A DNA stretch of 64,000 nucleotides, taken from positions 13,643,214-13,707,213 of the forward strand of contig NW_023600993.1 in the NCBI RefSeq assembly GCF_014898055.3, given 5' to 3'. The stretch comes from Talpa occidentalis. Its lineage: Eukaryota; Chordata; Mammalia; Eulipotyphla; Talpidae. The notes below the pieces were generated by a model. The model made no database searches. It was not told the DNA's origin and saw nothing but the letters and a program-made list of their open reading frames with translations. The position numbers and the translations under genes are program-made. Shown here in pieces: positions 1 through 13,700 of the stretch (its first letter is position 1; each line of letters starts with the position of its first letter).

Positions 1-3000
1 GTTTCTCTTGATCCAAAAATTCATATTGGAAATTTTGCTCACAAATATATTAGCATATGAACAGATATGGACATATCCACATCCTCCAAAAACCAAAGCA
101 GTTTCCTAACTTTGATATAGTCATTTAGCAACAAAATTTGACTTGAATGAATATGAAGCTATTTAATTAGCTATGTCTTTATTTAGCCAACAATTTAATA
201 ATCATACATAGTCTACTACGTGGGTGTAATATATTCTATTTGTATGGCATCTGTCTTTTAAAATAAGGGATATACAGGCATATTCAATGGAATTCCTACT
301 CTACAGGAAAGTAAGTATATTTGGTAAGAAAAAATTGCACATGAGATAACCTGTTTAAATAACATTTCAAGGTCACTGTAAAGCAGTATCAGTCAATACA
401 AAAAGACCTTAACCAAAGTCCATTATTGAGTCTTTCACTAATCTCGTCTCCTAAAAGGAACTGATTCAGAAATTATCTTTTGAAAAGAATCATAACATGT
501 TTGCTCATGGAGGGGCAATTTCAGATGCAATCCATGGGGGAATCTCCATGGATTTGGACCTACTACACGTCCTTAAAGGATTTCGAGAAGGTAAAAGAAA
601 CGACTGTGGACAGAAACGTCTGTCTAAGAGACTTAGTTTGAGCACAGACTGTGTGAGAATGAGAACCACAAAACTTAACAGTCTTTAGTTCTAACTCTTT
701 GGTCAGTGACAAATTCTAGAAAATCAATGGAAACTGCCGACATGAACACATAGGCTCCTCATCGTCTTCCATCAAGGAGCACTTTTCCGCTCTTGGATGC
801 TTGAAGAAAAGCTTTATACAACTGAGATCTGAGATAGATTCTAGAAGGTACTGAGGATTTGGACGTTTGAAAACACATCAACTTTGTCCATAAAATCTGT
901 CCACTCTAGTGTCACGGAGTCTTTCCTCATAAATAACACAGCCCTTCTTCAGTTCTTCTCCTTCCAAACATTTGTGTTTTTCTTTAGAAACACAAGTTTA
1001 GAAACACAAGTTGATAAGGAAGGCATACAAAATTGCTGATATCTAATAGTTTTCAGCTACAAAAAAGTAAGCAATTTCCAATGGTTTAAAATTTATTTCC
1101 ATTATTTGCATTTATCATCCTCTCCTCTGCATATTTAATCATTAGTCATTATCCAAAGCAGGCTCTCCTTATTGCTTACTATGACATTAGATTAACTACA
1201 GAGCAGTTCTCTATGTTTTGATTTCTCCCCTTCTTTTCAACACCATCTTACATACTATGATGCGCACAGGGTTTGATCATGGTGTACCTACTGCATACTT
1301 TCCTCTCCCATTCCCTAAAAGCTTATTAGAATGCAATTGATCATAGGTGTCATTTTTAAAGGATAATCTTAAATCAGCTCTAATTTATCAAAAGGGTAAC
1401 TCATTTTCAAATTTATAATTTATTAACTAAGTACTTAGGAAAACATTTCATAAATGGTTGTTATATCTTATAAACTCCTTAAGAGCAGGAAGTGACCATT
1501 ATTTTCTGAATAGCAAACAATAATTCACAAACAATAGTGAATTAGCCTCACTGACCATTTCCTTTATTTTGGTGACTATAAAAAGTAAGGATAGAAGAAA
1601 GGTTAATCAAGCAGAAGGAACATTTGAGACATTGGTAATTATATACATATGAAAATTCAAAAGTGCAGGGAAAGTCAAAGGAAATTTAAATTGCTATACA
1701 GCTACAAAACATATATCACACAACCTAAATTAGACCTTTCTTTCTTCAACACAAAATAAAAATAAAATTAAAAATTGCTTAACACAAACAAAAAGCTTGT
1801 TTTCTTTGGTAAATATTTGTCACTAGTCAAATGCGAATATTGATTCTAAGCACTCTTTGGTAACAGAATTAGATAAAACATTGCAAATCAAGAATTAAAT
1901 CACAATAAAAATTAAGTCACTGCCCATGGAAAAATTTCAAACAAGACAGTTATGAAACACATATCAGAACAGTAACAAAGTGGTGGGGCCTCTTAGAGTT
2001 ATTTTGACATACAATAGTTTATATAAATTAATATTCCATTTGGATATAATTACTTGATGGGATAAGAAGTTGGAGTTTCAAAAAATCACTCGCCTCAATA
2101 AAAATATCAAGTTTAACAATGTGTTTTGCTGCTAACAAACATTAAAATGGAATCTATTTTGCTAGCTTTTCAAGGCAACTTCCATTACTGAAACTTTTTG
2201 TATTTGTGACAGTCATAGGAAGATGAAATAAATTAAAAGATAATATTTTATAATTTGCCAGGGTATAAACGTCAGAAATTGAAGTAAGACAGGATACAAG
2301 TGCAGAGACAGACACAGAAACATATACCCAAAGAAAGGGGTACCATGAATTCCTTAGGATTAACCAGCAAACTACATTATAAAAACATTAGAAATTCCCA
2401 TGATACAAATACTTCTCCTCATATATTACAGTAACCATTTATGTGGTGACAACTGCCAAATTCTTTCCCCCCCCCCATATACATATTAATACATAAAACT
2501 TGTCAAGAACCCTTGTTTTGCTAAAATTTGATTCTATAGTACCTTAACAAATAAACTACGACTGTAAGTAATGAAAGTCAACTCTAAAACTGAAACTTTA
2601 ATAAAACCAAGTTAACATAAAACTCAGCAGGCCATTGAAAAGGCAAAGTGCATTTATTTGGGATCAAAGAATTGTAATTATGGGAACACAAATGGGGATA
2701 GAAACCCATTGTCCCAAGGAGGGACAAAGTCAAAGGCTTTTTTCATAAAGAGAGAAAGAAGAAAGAGGTAAGGAAAGATGAAGTAATAGTCAGGGGAAGG
2801 AGACACAAAGTAGGAATGATAGAGTGGAGGGATCCCAAAGGTCAAAGTAGGTAAAAATTCACTTTATCAGTCCTTTCAAAGATGATATTCTAGTTATTGT
2901 TGGATTCTTAGAATGTTGGCAGGTTGGCCCAGTCCAGGGGTAGGGCACAATTTAGAGAGCACAGCAAAACAATTTTTCTGCAGTGACTTGTTCCACCAGC

Positions 3001-3175
3001 ATTTAAAATGGCTCCAGTTATGTCAACTTTTCATAACCATAATGCCGTTCTCAAAATCTCAGAGTATTTGCTCTTATTAACAATCAACTTGTTTACTTAA
3101 ATTGAAGTTTGAGTAATAGGAAATGGAACTCTATGGGAAATGCAAACATAACTGACTGTACAGTATAAAATTATC
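1..3175. other. Unassigned AT-rich noncoding DNA
   Basis: I recognise no gene or named repeat across most of this stretch. It is AT-rich with frequent stops in all frames. Three local points stand out. A strip at about 497-930 has noticeably more CpG than its surroundings. A perfect 14-bp tandem duplication lies at 983-1010. A pure C run lies near 2468-2476. The purine-rich part at about 2620-2960 has the look of an old retroviral LTR or internal fragment, but I cannot name a family and do not call it. Confidence 0.6.
716..997 (-). other. Weak coding-like stretch, minus strand
   Basis: On the minus strand one frame stays open for 39 codons (997-881), meets a single TGA at 880-878, and stays open for another 53 codons (877-719) before a TAG. 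The translated residues look protein-like, with charged runs and several cysteines, and the DNA holds more CpG than its flanks. I do not recognise the product and see no start codon, splice signal or poly(A) that would make it a gene. It could be a relic exon, a retrocopy piece or chance. Confidence is low because such runs occur by chance even in AT-rich DNA. Confidence 0.15.
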
Positions 3176-3181
3176 ACCTTA

Positions 3182-3188
3182 AATTATA

Positions 3189-3222
<34 letters not shown>
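3182..3222. repeat. (TAA)n microsatellite
   Basis: Near-pure TAA/ATA trinucleotide repeat of roughly a dozen units in AT-rich DNA. It probably grew from an A-rich retroelement tail, although no element body is recognisable next to it. Confidence 0.9.
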
Positions 3223-3223
<1 letters not shown>

Positions 3224-3507
3224 GCCAAGACTGTCTAAATAGCATTTAGGAAAACCACTGATTTAGCAGCATATAGTTGATATCCAGTAGATTTCTCTTC
3301 TAAAATTTTTCAATATAATATTAAAAGGCCAAAATAAATTTGCATAGGAAATGAATTTCACCGTGGCCTAAAAGTAAAGGTCATGAGTGTGGTGAATGTA
3401 CATAGGTATATATAGGGACAGTTTTCTAAATAGTCCTGAATAAATTATTGATTAGGAACACCAGATTGAATGAGAATGAGGAAGATAGAGGAGACAAGGG
3501 TATTTCT

Positions 3508-3770
3508 CAGCTAGGAGTAGGCAAACTTATTTTGCAACAAGCCAAACATTAAATATTTTAGGATTTGTGGGCCAGTCTGTCTTAACTACACAACTCTGCT
3601 ATGTTACAATAAAACTTTATTCATGGACACTGAAATTTGAATTTCATATAAATGTTCATATGTGATGAAAAAACCACTTAGAAAGCTTTTTATAAAAATT
3701 TAAAAACATAAAAACCATTCTTAGTTTGTAGGCTGTATAAAAACGTATAAGTCAACCCTTATTCTAAATC
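3508..3770. mobile_element. hAT-type nonautonomous DNA transposon (MER-type MITE)
   Basis: The segment starts with a degraded form of the CAGGGGTCGGCAAACT terminus (near 3513) and ends with a partly matching inverted end near 3735-3765. Between them are the phrases typical of this mammal-wide MITE: TAAATATTTTAGG, the AATAAAACTTTAT run (3608-3620) and the GACACTGAAATTTGAATTTC run (3627-3646). Elements like this are short deletion derivatives moved by a hAT transposase and have been immobile for a long time. I am confident of the general class but not of the exact MER name. No transposase coding remains. Confidence 0.75.
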
Positions 3771-4207
3771 ACATGGTTAATCACACTCTCGTTTCTTAAT
3801 TATCAAACAAGAAACAAGATTTTCATCTCCCTCATTTTCTACATCTATTTCCTAAATATTTCAGGATCTGTCTTTTACTTTGTATCACCAACATCTTAAT
3901 TTGGAGTCTTCAATTATCATTTAGATCATTGCCAAAAAAGAAAAAAAAAAATTAAAAAGACCCTATGTGATCTTGATGCTTCCATGATGGCCACAGCTGC
4001 ACGTCATCATAAACCACCACTAACAAGAGCCATCTTTTTCTAGGGGAGGGTACACAATGGACGAAGGTAGTGGGCCTCAGGATCTTTGGTGGCAGGTGCA
4101 CTATGGTGAAGGGGGGGGTGTCCTATACTCCCAAAATACAAACAATGATATAATTAAAATTATTTATAAAAATAAAAAGAAATACAAGATGTTAAAAAAT
4201 AACACAA
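3770..4207. other. Unassigned noncoding DNA
   Basis: AT-rich sequence with no repeat I can name. The part at about 3960-4120 has higher GC and a G run near 4112-4118, and could be the remains of an older element. No coding evidence. Confidence 0.5.
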
Positions 4208-4480
4208 GGGCCTCCCTGGTGGCGCAAGGGGTTAAGCACCACACTGTGAAGCAATCCACAGCCGCTGCAGCATGAGGTCGATCCCTGGCCAGCCAGCGAG
4301 AAACCCACATGGCTCAGCAGACCTCTCCAGTCTCGCCCGCTGCTCCCCTCAGCAGTGTGATTCGGCCAGTCTGCCTGTTCGGTTCCCCACTCTGTCTCTG
4401 GTGAATCTTCTCACCCCCCGCATCTCTGGCCCGTACCCCAATTCTTGCATGCATAAATAAATAAATCTTAAAAAAAAAAA
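4208..4480 (+). mobile_element. tRNA-derived SINE, older form (A)
   Basis: Pol III-type SINE. The A box matches TRGYNNARNNG (TGGCGCAAGGG, 4220-4230). The B box is near 4275-4285 with one base missing relative to GGTTCGATCCC. The body shared by all copies follows, including the CCCCTCAGCAGTGT motif and the CTCTGGTGAATC motif, then TGCATAAATAAATAAATCTT and poly(A). Form A is marked by GGGGTTAAGC after the A box and by CTCTGGCC...GTACCCCA near the tail. The flanking duplication is poor, consistent with an older insertion. SINEs of this type are transcribed by Pol III and mobilised in trans by L1. Confidence 0.92.
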
Positions 4481-4484
4481 CAAA

Positions 4485-5600
4485 CACACAAAATGCAAGC
4501 CTACTCCCGTAATTTTGCTGGTCACGGAGAGAAGCATTAATGAAAATATAGGCCACTTGAGGAATACATTAATTAGTTTTAAACTTTAAATATAAAACAT
4601 TTAAATCACAAGCAAAGTAAAAGTTCTTTACAAATACCAATAGAACATTTACAAAATGAGGAAGAAAAGATAACCTTAATACAGTGTGAAAATGTAGAGG
4701 CAACATCTGCCGACTATCATCAAAATCTAGACTCCTTTAATGTCAAAAAATCATTTTTAGAAATCCTAATTTGAAACAAATTTCATTTCTCAATAGGTTT
4801 ATAACAAGAACCCAGTATATCAAATGAAATAATTAGTTAATGGATCTAGGCTTTGAACATCAATGGTTGTCAACATTTAAAAAGATAAAAACATTATGTG
4901 CCTACCAATGAAATGGCACAATAGCACCTATACGTAGTCTTGCCTAAAAAATAGATTAAATATAATCAAGCTCTGATGCTGCCTGCCAAATTGGAGAAAA
5001 TAGGAAGGAAAATAAAAAAGGAGTTGCACTATGACTATAAAATCAACAAAATTCAGACAGACTGCAGCAAACTCTACAGGTCAAATAGATCACTTGTAAC
5101 GAAAAGAAAAAATCAGAGGGAGAAACCATAGATTAAGAACAATTAAAAAGGAAAAAACAGTTTTTAAAATTGGGTAACACTAGACACACTAGTAGTGTCT
5201 AGAATGCACACTCGGGTGATAAAAGCATAAAGAAATAAGTTTTTTAAACATTTTTTAATTATGAGGGAGAAGAGGGCCAAATTAGCATAGAGTTATTGGA
5301 AGGGCTTCTGCAGTGGCTGTAAAGCTCTATTTCTTGACCTCGGATTTACTCAAAAGCATGGTCACCTTACAATAATTCACCAAGAAATACACTTTTTTTT
5401 ATATTTATCTGTATTTTTAGCCCATTTTATGATGAAAAGTTTAAAAATAAATTAACAAGAAAAAAAAAAACACCCACTAATATTAGTAACACAGAAGGCT
5501 ATGTAATAGTACCAAGAGTAAGAAAGCCTTTTTTAAAATATGGTGGCAAACCAAAAAACATTTTCTAGAACTTTATGACAACACATTTGAAGACCTAAGT
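4485..5600. other. Unassigned AT-rich noncoding DNA
   Basis: No gene. The stretch at 4960-5160 is A-rich and may belong to the L1 relic downstream, but I cannot show it. A short perfect inverted repeat lies at 5180-5202. Confidence 0.5.
5180..5202. repeat. Short palindrome with ACTAGT core
   Basis: Two 8-bp arms, CTAGACAC (5180-5187) and GTGTCTAG (5195-5202), flank a 7-bp loop that itself contains ACTAGT. The structure could form a small hairpin. Nothing in the neighbourhood (no promoter, no terminator T run) suggests a function. Confidence 0.8.
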
Positions 5601-7030
5601 TAAATATAAAAAGTGATGAAATGGATAATTTTCTAAGTCAAGACAAATTCCCACAATCACTGCAATAAGTTACAAAGAGCCCGAATACAGCAATAACTTA
5701 GAAGATGTTAGAAACGTAGTCAAAAATTTTACTCCACTGCCACAATGTTCCTCACTCCCAACACTGAAGGCACCTGACCTCAATTAAAGTTGTGGTAAAT
5801 TTTAATAAACCTTCAAGAATTAGTAATTCCCTTTATGTTTAAATGTTTTGTAATACAAAAATAACAAAGGAAAATGTCTGAATTTTTTTAGGTTAGCAGA
5901 ATCCTAACAACATAACATGACAAAGAGAGCACAGGAACAATGACTTCACAATATATTACAACCATGAAGAAATCTTTCCAGACATGCAAACACAATTTCA
6001 TATTATCAAATTTATTAACTAGAGGTGCGAACCTATTCCCCTAAATCACATACAATTTTGTAAACCAACACCAAAAAAAAAAAACCACCACCACCAAAAA
6101 AAAAAATTCTACTAACCACATAAATAAGCTAAAGAAAAAGATTTTAACATCATTTTACTGATTGAAGCAAATCTTTCATAAAATTTAACATCCATTTCTA
6201 ATACAAAATTAAGTAAGCAAAAATCCAAATTTCCACTCCTCAACAGAACAATTATTAGAGTAGAGAAAAACACACAAAATAACGTGTTTATTGGTAAAGC
6301 ACAATGCATTTATCTTAATACTCAAGACAGTCAAGGATACTGGAAACTAGTGTTTTTAATCAACAACGTTAAGAAGATCTTTAAAAAGAAACCAAATTAT
6401 AATTTGTAGCTGACATTATCTACAAAACCAGAGATCAACATTTTTTTAATTTATAAACTGTAAAGGACTACATGACTTAAGTTTTCCTATATGCCAAAAA
6501 CTTGATATAACCACTACTTCAGTGATGTGCCTGGAACTATTGTAAACATTAGACAAGTCAAAAAGAAGCAAAGGAAATATCCCAGCACAACCAACAGCAA
6601 TGTAATGTTTGATTAAATCAAGGTATGCAACATTTTCCTGGATTGGAAGTCTCAATATTGAAAAGATATAAATTCTTCTCAACATAATTGGTACATCTAA
6701 TGCAATTCTAACAGAAATTCCAAAGGGATTGTGAGGACAGAAATTAGTTTAACAAACAGATTTGAAGCCCATCTAGATTGCCTAAGAAGACATTCTTCTA
6801 TACCTTTTTTTAAAATTATAGTTAACACTGATTTATGACGCCACACATAAGTTAGAAATATAGGATCCACTTCTCCAGATTTTTCGAAAGAAAAATAATA
6901 TGCAGGGAATAGCCTTACAAGGTAGAAAAGCAAAAAAGTCCACAATTATTATAAAGTGCAAGATTCGTAGAGAGACAGACTGATCAACAAATTAAAACTA
7001 AGATATCCATAAGTTTTCAAAATTTAGTAC
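5600..7030 (+). pseudogene. Old L1 ORF2 relic
   Basis: The sequence follows mammalian L1 ORF2 in the forward direction. Near 5610-5650 it resembles the segment between the endonuclease and reverse transcriptase. At about 6630-6730 it matches the segment downstream of the catalytic core (GGATTGGAAGTCTCAATATTG, then the AATGCAATTC-type run). All frames are riddled with stops and indels, so no enzyme can be made. Both ends are lost. The middle (about 5900-6500) is too decayed to follow and may include other material. Confidence 0.6.
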
Positions 7031-7034
7031 ATGA

Positions 7035-7495
7035 TAAAGGTGCACTTGCTGATGGTCTGGATATGATGAGTAAGAGTTTTTGGTTACACAACTGTGTACA
7101 AAGAAAGACATTTTGATTAGGACTGGGGGTATTCGATGGGGAAGGAACAAATGAAGGAAGAATAGGATCAAATTATTCTTACATCTGTTGAAGACTTCTC
7201 ATAGAATCCAAGAAGAAAAACCCAGGCGAGGCATTAAGTACATGAAAATCATATAGCGATCTAGACTGGCACGGTCAACTTGGAGTCATCACAAAGTTGA
7301 CGAAAAGTAATAAACAAAGATGAGATTGCCAAGAAGAAGGTATACCGAAAGGAGAAAAGCCATGGATCTTGAGGAATACAAACAACTTAAAACCAAACAG
7401 AGGAAAATAAGCTAACGGAGCTACAGCAGCCAATCAGAGAACTGGAGGCAGATGAGGATGGGCACAAGAGGTTTAGTGGAGGCAATAAAAAAAAT
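7035..7495 (-). mobile_element. Antisense L2 (LINE2) fragment
   Basis: Read on the plus strand, this matches the reverse complement of the L2 reverse-transcriptase region: CTTGCTGATGGTCTGGATATG near 7047 and the TTGAGGAATAC-type run near 7369. L2 is an ancient CR1-like LINE, inactive in placental mammals. The copy is highly diverged, adjoins the L1 relic and is followed directly by a SINE. Confidence 0.6.
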
Positions 7496-7514
7496 TTTAA
7501 AAATAGACTATCAA

Positions 7515-7784
7515 TGGCCTCCCTGGGTGGCGCAGCGATTGAGTGCTAGGCTGCGAAGCTCCTGCAGCTGGTTCGATCCCTGGGCGAAGTCGAGGGTCCC
7601 ACAAGGCGCGCAGACCTCTCCTGCCACGCCCACTGCTCCCCTCAGCAGTGTCCTCCGTCAGTCTGCCTGTTCTGCTCCCCGCTCTGGCTCTGGTGAATTC
7701 TCTCACCCTCCCGCACTTCTGACTGTACCCAGTGCTTGTATAAATAAATAAATAATAAATAAATCTTAAAAAAAAAAAAAAAAC
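7515..7784 (+). mobile_element. tRNA-derived SINE, younger form (B)
   Basis: Begins GGCCTCCCTGGGTGGCGCAG and carries the form B hallmarks: GATTGAGTGCTAGGCTGCGAAGCT after the A box (in two overlapping pieces) and TTCTGACTGTACCCAGTGCTTG near the tail, then AAATAAATAAATAA, TCTT and poly(A). A 10-bp TSD, AGACTATCAA, flanks it at 7505-7514 and 7785-7794. The B box is GGTTCGATCCC (about 7570-7580). The A box carries an extra G. It sits at the edge of the antisense L2. Confidence 0.95.
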
Positions 7785-7794
7785 AGACTATCAA

Positions 7795-10700
7795 CATGGG
7801 ATGGACAGTATGTTCTTAAGGGGAGCACTTGGTCTTCCTTAGAGTGTATATTTACCAAAATCATTCTTGGAAACATCTCTATTCATTAGTAAGCATGAAA
7901 CAGGCTAAGGAAATATAAAAAAAGAAAGAAATAAAACAAAAATATGAACTCCACTCATTTGTTTAGTAATTCTGATAATATATGATGTATAACCTTTTAA
8001 ATAAGATATTTATATTTACCCTTTTGAAAGAGAATTGTGATTTAAAAAAAAGCACAAGTCCAATTAAATGTGGAATTTTTTCATAAGTATATGTATGTTT
8101 CTCTTTCCTATGATTTTCTTAAGAACATTTTCTTTTTTCTAGCTTATAAAAATTTGGAAAAAAATGATAGAAACTAGGACAAAAACATTTTTTAAAACAA
8201 AGTCCACATTAAAGTTTGAAAATATCCACTGATTTATCAAAGTATATTTATGAAAGCATATATATCAAGTAATCTTCACAAAGTGAAGAATTCAAATGAA
8301 GAATCCATACTTCAAAACAGCATCTTTAGAAAACGCTTATGCATATAAAATTTTAAACAGAAATTGAAAGGAGAAAGGCAGGCACAAAAGAGGTAGTGTG
8401 GGCAGGTAAAGAAATAATATAAACAAGAAACAATGAACATCACTGGGAAAAGAATTACAGGTAGTTTTTCACTTTATATACTTCTGTATCATTTGACTAT
8501 TTTTACTAAATAAAAGGAGTATTTATACATCAGCAAAAAATAAGGACATGAGAAAAAAAGGAAAGCCCCACAGATTTCCTTAAAATATTTGTAATTATTT
8601 AGAAAAAAGTTCCCAGGGACTCCTCATATAACCACAGCATTTTCCTATTATTACCCATAGTCTATGAAGTATTCTATGAAAACATGCTTGTATTCATTTT
8701 TGTAGCCAGGATTAATTAAACATCTATTAAGTCTCAGGATTCAAAAGGGTAGTAGAGAACACAGATGTAAACAATTATCAAAAAGCATCAAGGAGGTTCA
8801 AATTCATTTTTATTTACAAAAGAAAGCAAGCTTCAATTGAACTGTGATGTAAGATTAGGTAGGCATTCCTTTCATAGTCATCTTATTCAAAAGGAATAGA
8901 CAAGCAAAAGCAGAGAGACATAAAGATATATTTGAGAAGAGTGAATACTAATCAATTTTAAATTTGTATTTGCCCATTCTATCCACCATGCTTCCTGATC
9001 TTCTGTGTATGTCCACCGCTAGAAATGATGACCTCTTCAAGCCTTCTCTCCTCTCTCTTAAGTATATGGCACAAACTGTTAGTTTTTCCCTGTGTGTGCT
9101 TTAAAAAAAATTAACATCCATACATCAAGTACTTGTCTGTCTTACTCTGCTTAAAAATTACTGTAATTTTCAATCTATCACATTATACGGCAACACCATA
9201 TTGCTGAGTGAAAGAGGCAGGGAAATATAAAATAAGATACTGCAACTGGGTTCAAATCTGTAACAAACTGACTAATCAACAACTACATTTCCTTAACTAT
9301 TTTCATACACTGCTATCTTTTAAACAAAGACAGAACTTTAGTAATTCAACTACTGCCATTTAGTAATTCAGTACTGCCACTTACTTTGGAAAAGTTAAAC
9401 ATATACATGGTTGGCTGTTGAAATAAAATGATTCCAAGTGATAAGCAGTGGACCAGAAGTGAAGTTGAGGAAAGTAAACCCTGAAGAAAACTTCATTTCT
9501 AAAGTATCATTTCTATTTTTATTTGCTGTTTCTGTTAGCAATCACCACACAACCATTCATTCATTCATTTTTATTTCCCCAAATAAAACACAATAAATGA
9601 ATAGTATCATTTACATGCTTTATAATCATCTTTTATTTAAAATTAGAAACTGAATTTTCATTTTACTTGCATACTTCAATTTGGTTTTCTTTTTGTGTGT
9701 GTAAACTAGCACATGTTATATTTGATAAATTTTGCCCAAAAATACAATTCCATATTTTCACAAAGGGCATAAATATTAAAAATTCATACTTTCAGGCTCA
9801 AACTATATGCATTCTAAATGAATAATCTCTCTCCTTTAATATTCTCTTTATTTACTATGATATAGCATCCTCCATACATTATAACTCCAAAGCACAATAT
9901 TTAAGATTAATTTTTAAGCACTCAACATTCTAGGGTCACAAAAACCCCATAAAACTAAGACCACATTAAGTTGGTGATTCCCATTCACTACAGGAAAAAA
10001 ATTGTTGTTCTTTCCTGAGCAAATCAAATAATTTTTAAAAAATGATGATGTAGCTCTTGATTCAGTAACACACCTAATGTAAGCTTAAGTGCATAAATCT
10101 TCAGTTTACAGGCGCATTTCATACACGTAAGTCCTACATTACACATAACAGTCTACTGTGAACATGTGAAGTCACAGACTTAATGTTAAAATAATAACCT
10201 ATCATAAAGAATTAGTTACAACACCAAAACCCAAATATTATACATTTTTAAAACTGACATGGTTTAAGTGGAGACAAATTAAAATACAAAACAGAAAAAA
10301 ATTAGCCAAACCAAGATGCCTACCGAAGGAAACATAGGTAACCAAAGGCCATAGATTTCAAAATCTGATACACATGAGGGAACCGCTCTGGAGCAAATTT
10401 TGAAATTAGTTTGAAGCAAGACTTTCTGTTCACGTTTTATTATAAAATGCTACCCAATAAGTCCTTGAAATATAAACATTAAGAGCTAAGAAATAGTAAC
10501 CAATTACAGTTTTAAGTTAATGATAGAGACAATTATAGGAAATTTTAAACAAACTCTACAAGACTCACTGTTTAAAATTATAAAAGCTCTGTCCTTTTCC
10601 CTTTTTCTCCCCCTTATCTGCTTTTGTCCCTCTCTACACATAAATGCAGATACACATCTGTAAAATCCATTTATTGTAGGAAACTGAGTTGCTATCAAAA

Positions 10701-13700
10701 AAATAATAAAACCTTATATACAGAAACTCAGAAGATCTTTCTATTTACTTTTTTTTTTAAATGGAAATTCAGTAGATCATCTTCACTAGACATCATATTC
10801 TGCTCTTAGATATTTTGGTAAACAATGAACCTTGTCTTCTTGTTAAATTTGATAAGCAGAGAAGGAATGTCTTTGAAATGAAGAACTGAATTATCACCCT
10901 ATGACGTTCCATATTCTAAATTATAAAACCCCCCAATATATATTCCTTAAAAATAAAGAACCCTAAAGTAATCAATTTTGTTTCTAAATAGACATCACTT
11001 GTCTCAGACATTTCTGTCTTCAATATTTCCACAAAAGAATAATTGCCAAAATTAGTGAATCTTGCACTGTTCTTATTTGGGAGAATAACCTGACTAAAGC
11101 AGACCACTCACTAATAAAGTGCAACTTAATAAATCATGTGGAATCTTATTTTGTTCAAACCCTTACTAACTCCTAGCACCATCTGTTACCATCAAAACTA
11201 TATGACAAGATATGATATATAATTAATAGGTAAACAACAATCTAATTAAAATGGACAAATACTCCATGTTCCTGCCATTTGGGAGCTCTAATTACAGACT
11301 AAATTTTAAGCTTGAATTAAATATTTAAGCTGGAAAATTAACTTTCCTTCTCGAGCCTTGAATACATTAATACAGATATGTGAAGCGACTTCCTGATGGG
11401 AACTTAAACATGTAATTTAGTTTCATCAAAGCAGTTACTAATTGTTAAGCAGCAGTACCTTACCATATGTACACAATAGCTATTTAGAGCTGAAAAGGTG
11501 GTTCTAAAGCACCCCTCTGCAGCCCTTTCCTGACATAAATATAAAATGTATATACAGAACAGCAGTAAATACTACACATTGAAAATAAATTACTTAAGAG
11601 TCTTCAGCTTTCAGTGCTTTCTGAAGACAATTAGAAACTGGTCTAAATAAACAAAATATACCTACATTTGATAAGGTAGAAACCTCATGTAAGTATAAAC
11701 CACCAAAAGATGTTAAAGGAGAGAAAGCATCCAGGCATAAAATTGTTTGGTCACGTAAAATTAATAACAACCCTGACCTACTGAGGCAGTACACTAATTT
11801 TTCTTTTCTTCCTACCTCTTCTTTTCTTAGAACATAGCAGGTTTACCAATGATGTTCTAGAAAGCATTTAAAAAGATGATAAATTGAATGTGAACATTTT
11901 TCTATATTTTCCATTCAATTTTAATTGTGGGAAGGGTAAGAATTCAGGGGAAAATGACCCTAGTGGACAACCATTTAAGAAAATAAATATCACAAGAATA
12001 TAAGCAGCACACCTATTTTACACTAAGCAAATAAAAAAAAAATGAGAGATTGCTAAAGAACAGTCTATATCTCTTTTTGAAAACAGGTTATTCTAATTCT
12101 GTATAAACATAAATAATGTTAGGTCAAATACATTAGGAGTTTGGTTATGAAAAGAACATTGCTAAGGGGTTGATGGAAACTAGCTTTGTTTAGATATTAA
12201 GTATTTCTTTGTTAAGTGTTAAGTAGCATAAGCATTAGATTATACTAAAAAATGACCTGATATTATAATTAAAAGAAAAAGTAGTTCATTGCACTATTTA
12301 ATATTCAAGGCCAATGACAAGTACATTAAATTTCCTGTACTTAAATTTTTTACCAGATTTAAGTGAATTAAAATTTATCATAAAAAGGATTTTCATGTAA
12401 TAAACTTTTTATTTTGTCTTAACAATAGGAAATATATTTACAGTTTTATTATTCATAATTCTTAGTCTAGGCTTTTGTTCAAGAATAAGTGTATACCCTA
12501 TTTTTTCCATAATATTTCCTCTTATCTGTTGCCACAATTTTACTCATGCCTAAATTTTTGCTCATGAAAACTAGAGAGCATTTGGCATTCCTTGTACACT
12601 AGTGACCCCTAACTCTCTGAATATGAGAATAGTTTTTTGATTTCAAAGAAATGTGACATACCTGTCCTCCATACACAACAATGCATTTTTACTAACTGAC
12701 AAAAAAAAAAAAAAACACTAATAATTTTGCAAAAGTACGTGGGTTCCATGATGCCTTCGAATTATCCGAAAGTTTCATAAGGATTGGTAGTCACACACTT
12801 GCAAATACCCCAGAAAGAAAACAAGGATATACACATTCATGAACAACCCTTTGAAACGAGTATTTATTTTCATATTACTCTATATCGCACAAAGATTAGC
12901 AAATAAAGGACAATGAGTAAATATTACTGTGTGATAAAAATTCTGTCCTAAATGATTGGATGGATGTACAAAATGTGGCTGATTCACATTTAAGTAGTAT
13001 GGTTCTTTTCTGATATTAAATCAGTCAACTGGAAGATAACAGAAGTTCCTCCATAATGCAGGCTAGAAAAGTCTATTCAATTTTATTTAAAATCTGTATG
13101 CTGTAAAAGTACATGCCATGGAATTTACTGGGATGACAACTATACAGATATGAAATTCATGACATATTGATTCAACATATTGAACTGGTTTTTAAAACCA
13201 ATTTATATAAATGATTATAATAGTCTATATTATGTTTAGCCCTTGAGGCATATGGTAGTAAATTTGAATTTAATTTTAAATAAATTTACATAAATATAAA
13301 AAGTTCAGTAATTTTTATCCACCCAGCATATGAAACAAATAAAAAACAAGGGGGTTGTATTTTATAAATGCACTTGAGGCCCACTTGAAACAAACCAGAA
13401 ATCTAAGTTTATTTCTTAAAGAGAAATAAAAAATAAGAAAAAGAATGTCATCAATGGAGAAGGTACTACTGAATATTAACCAGTAAATGTATATTTTATT
13501 TTTATTCAAATAGGTGATATAATTTATAAATACATGTAGTAAATATAACTTTGTAAATATTGTATATTCTCAAAAAATCAATGTAAAAACACTTCACATT
13601 GATATAGATACATATTCAGAAGGAATTATTAAGTAGACAGTACCTTCATTTTGGAAAACCTGCACTTTACAAAATAAAAATATTTTTATAAGGCACATCA

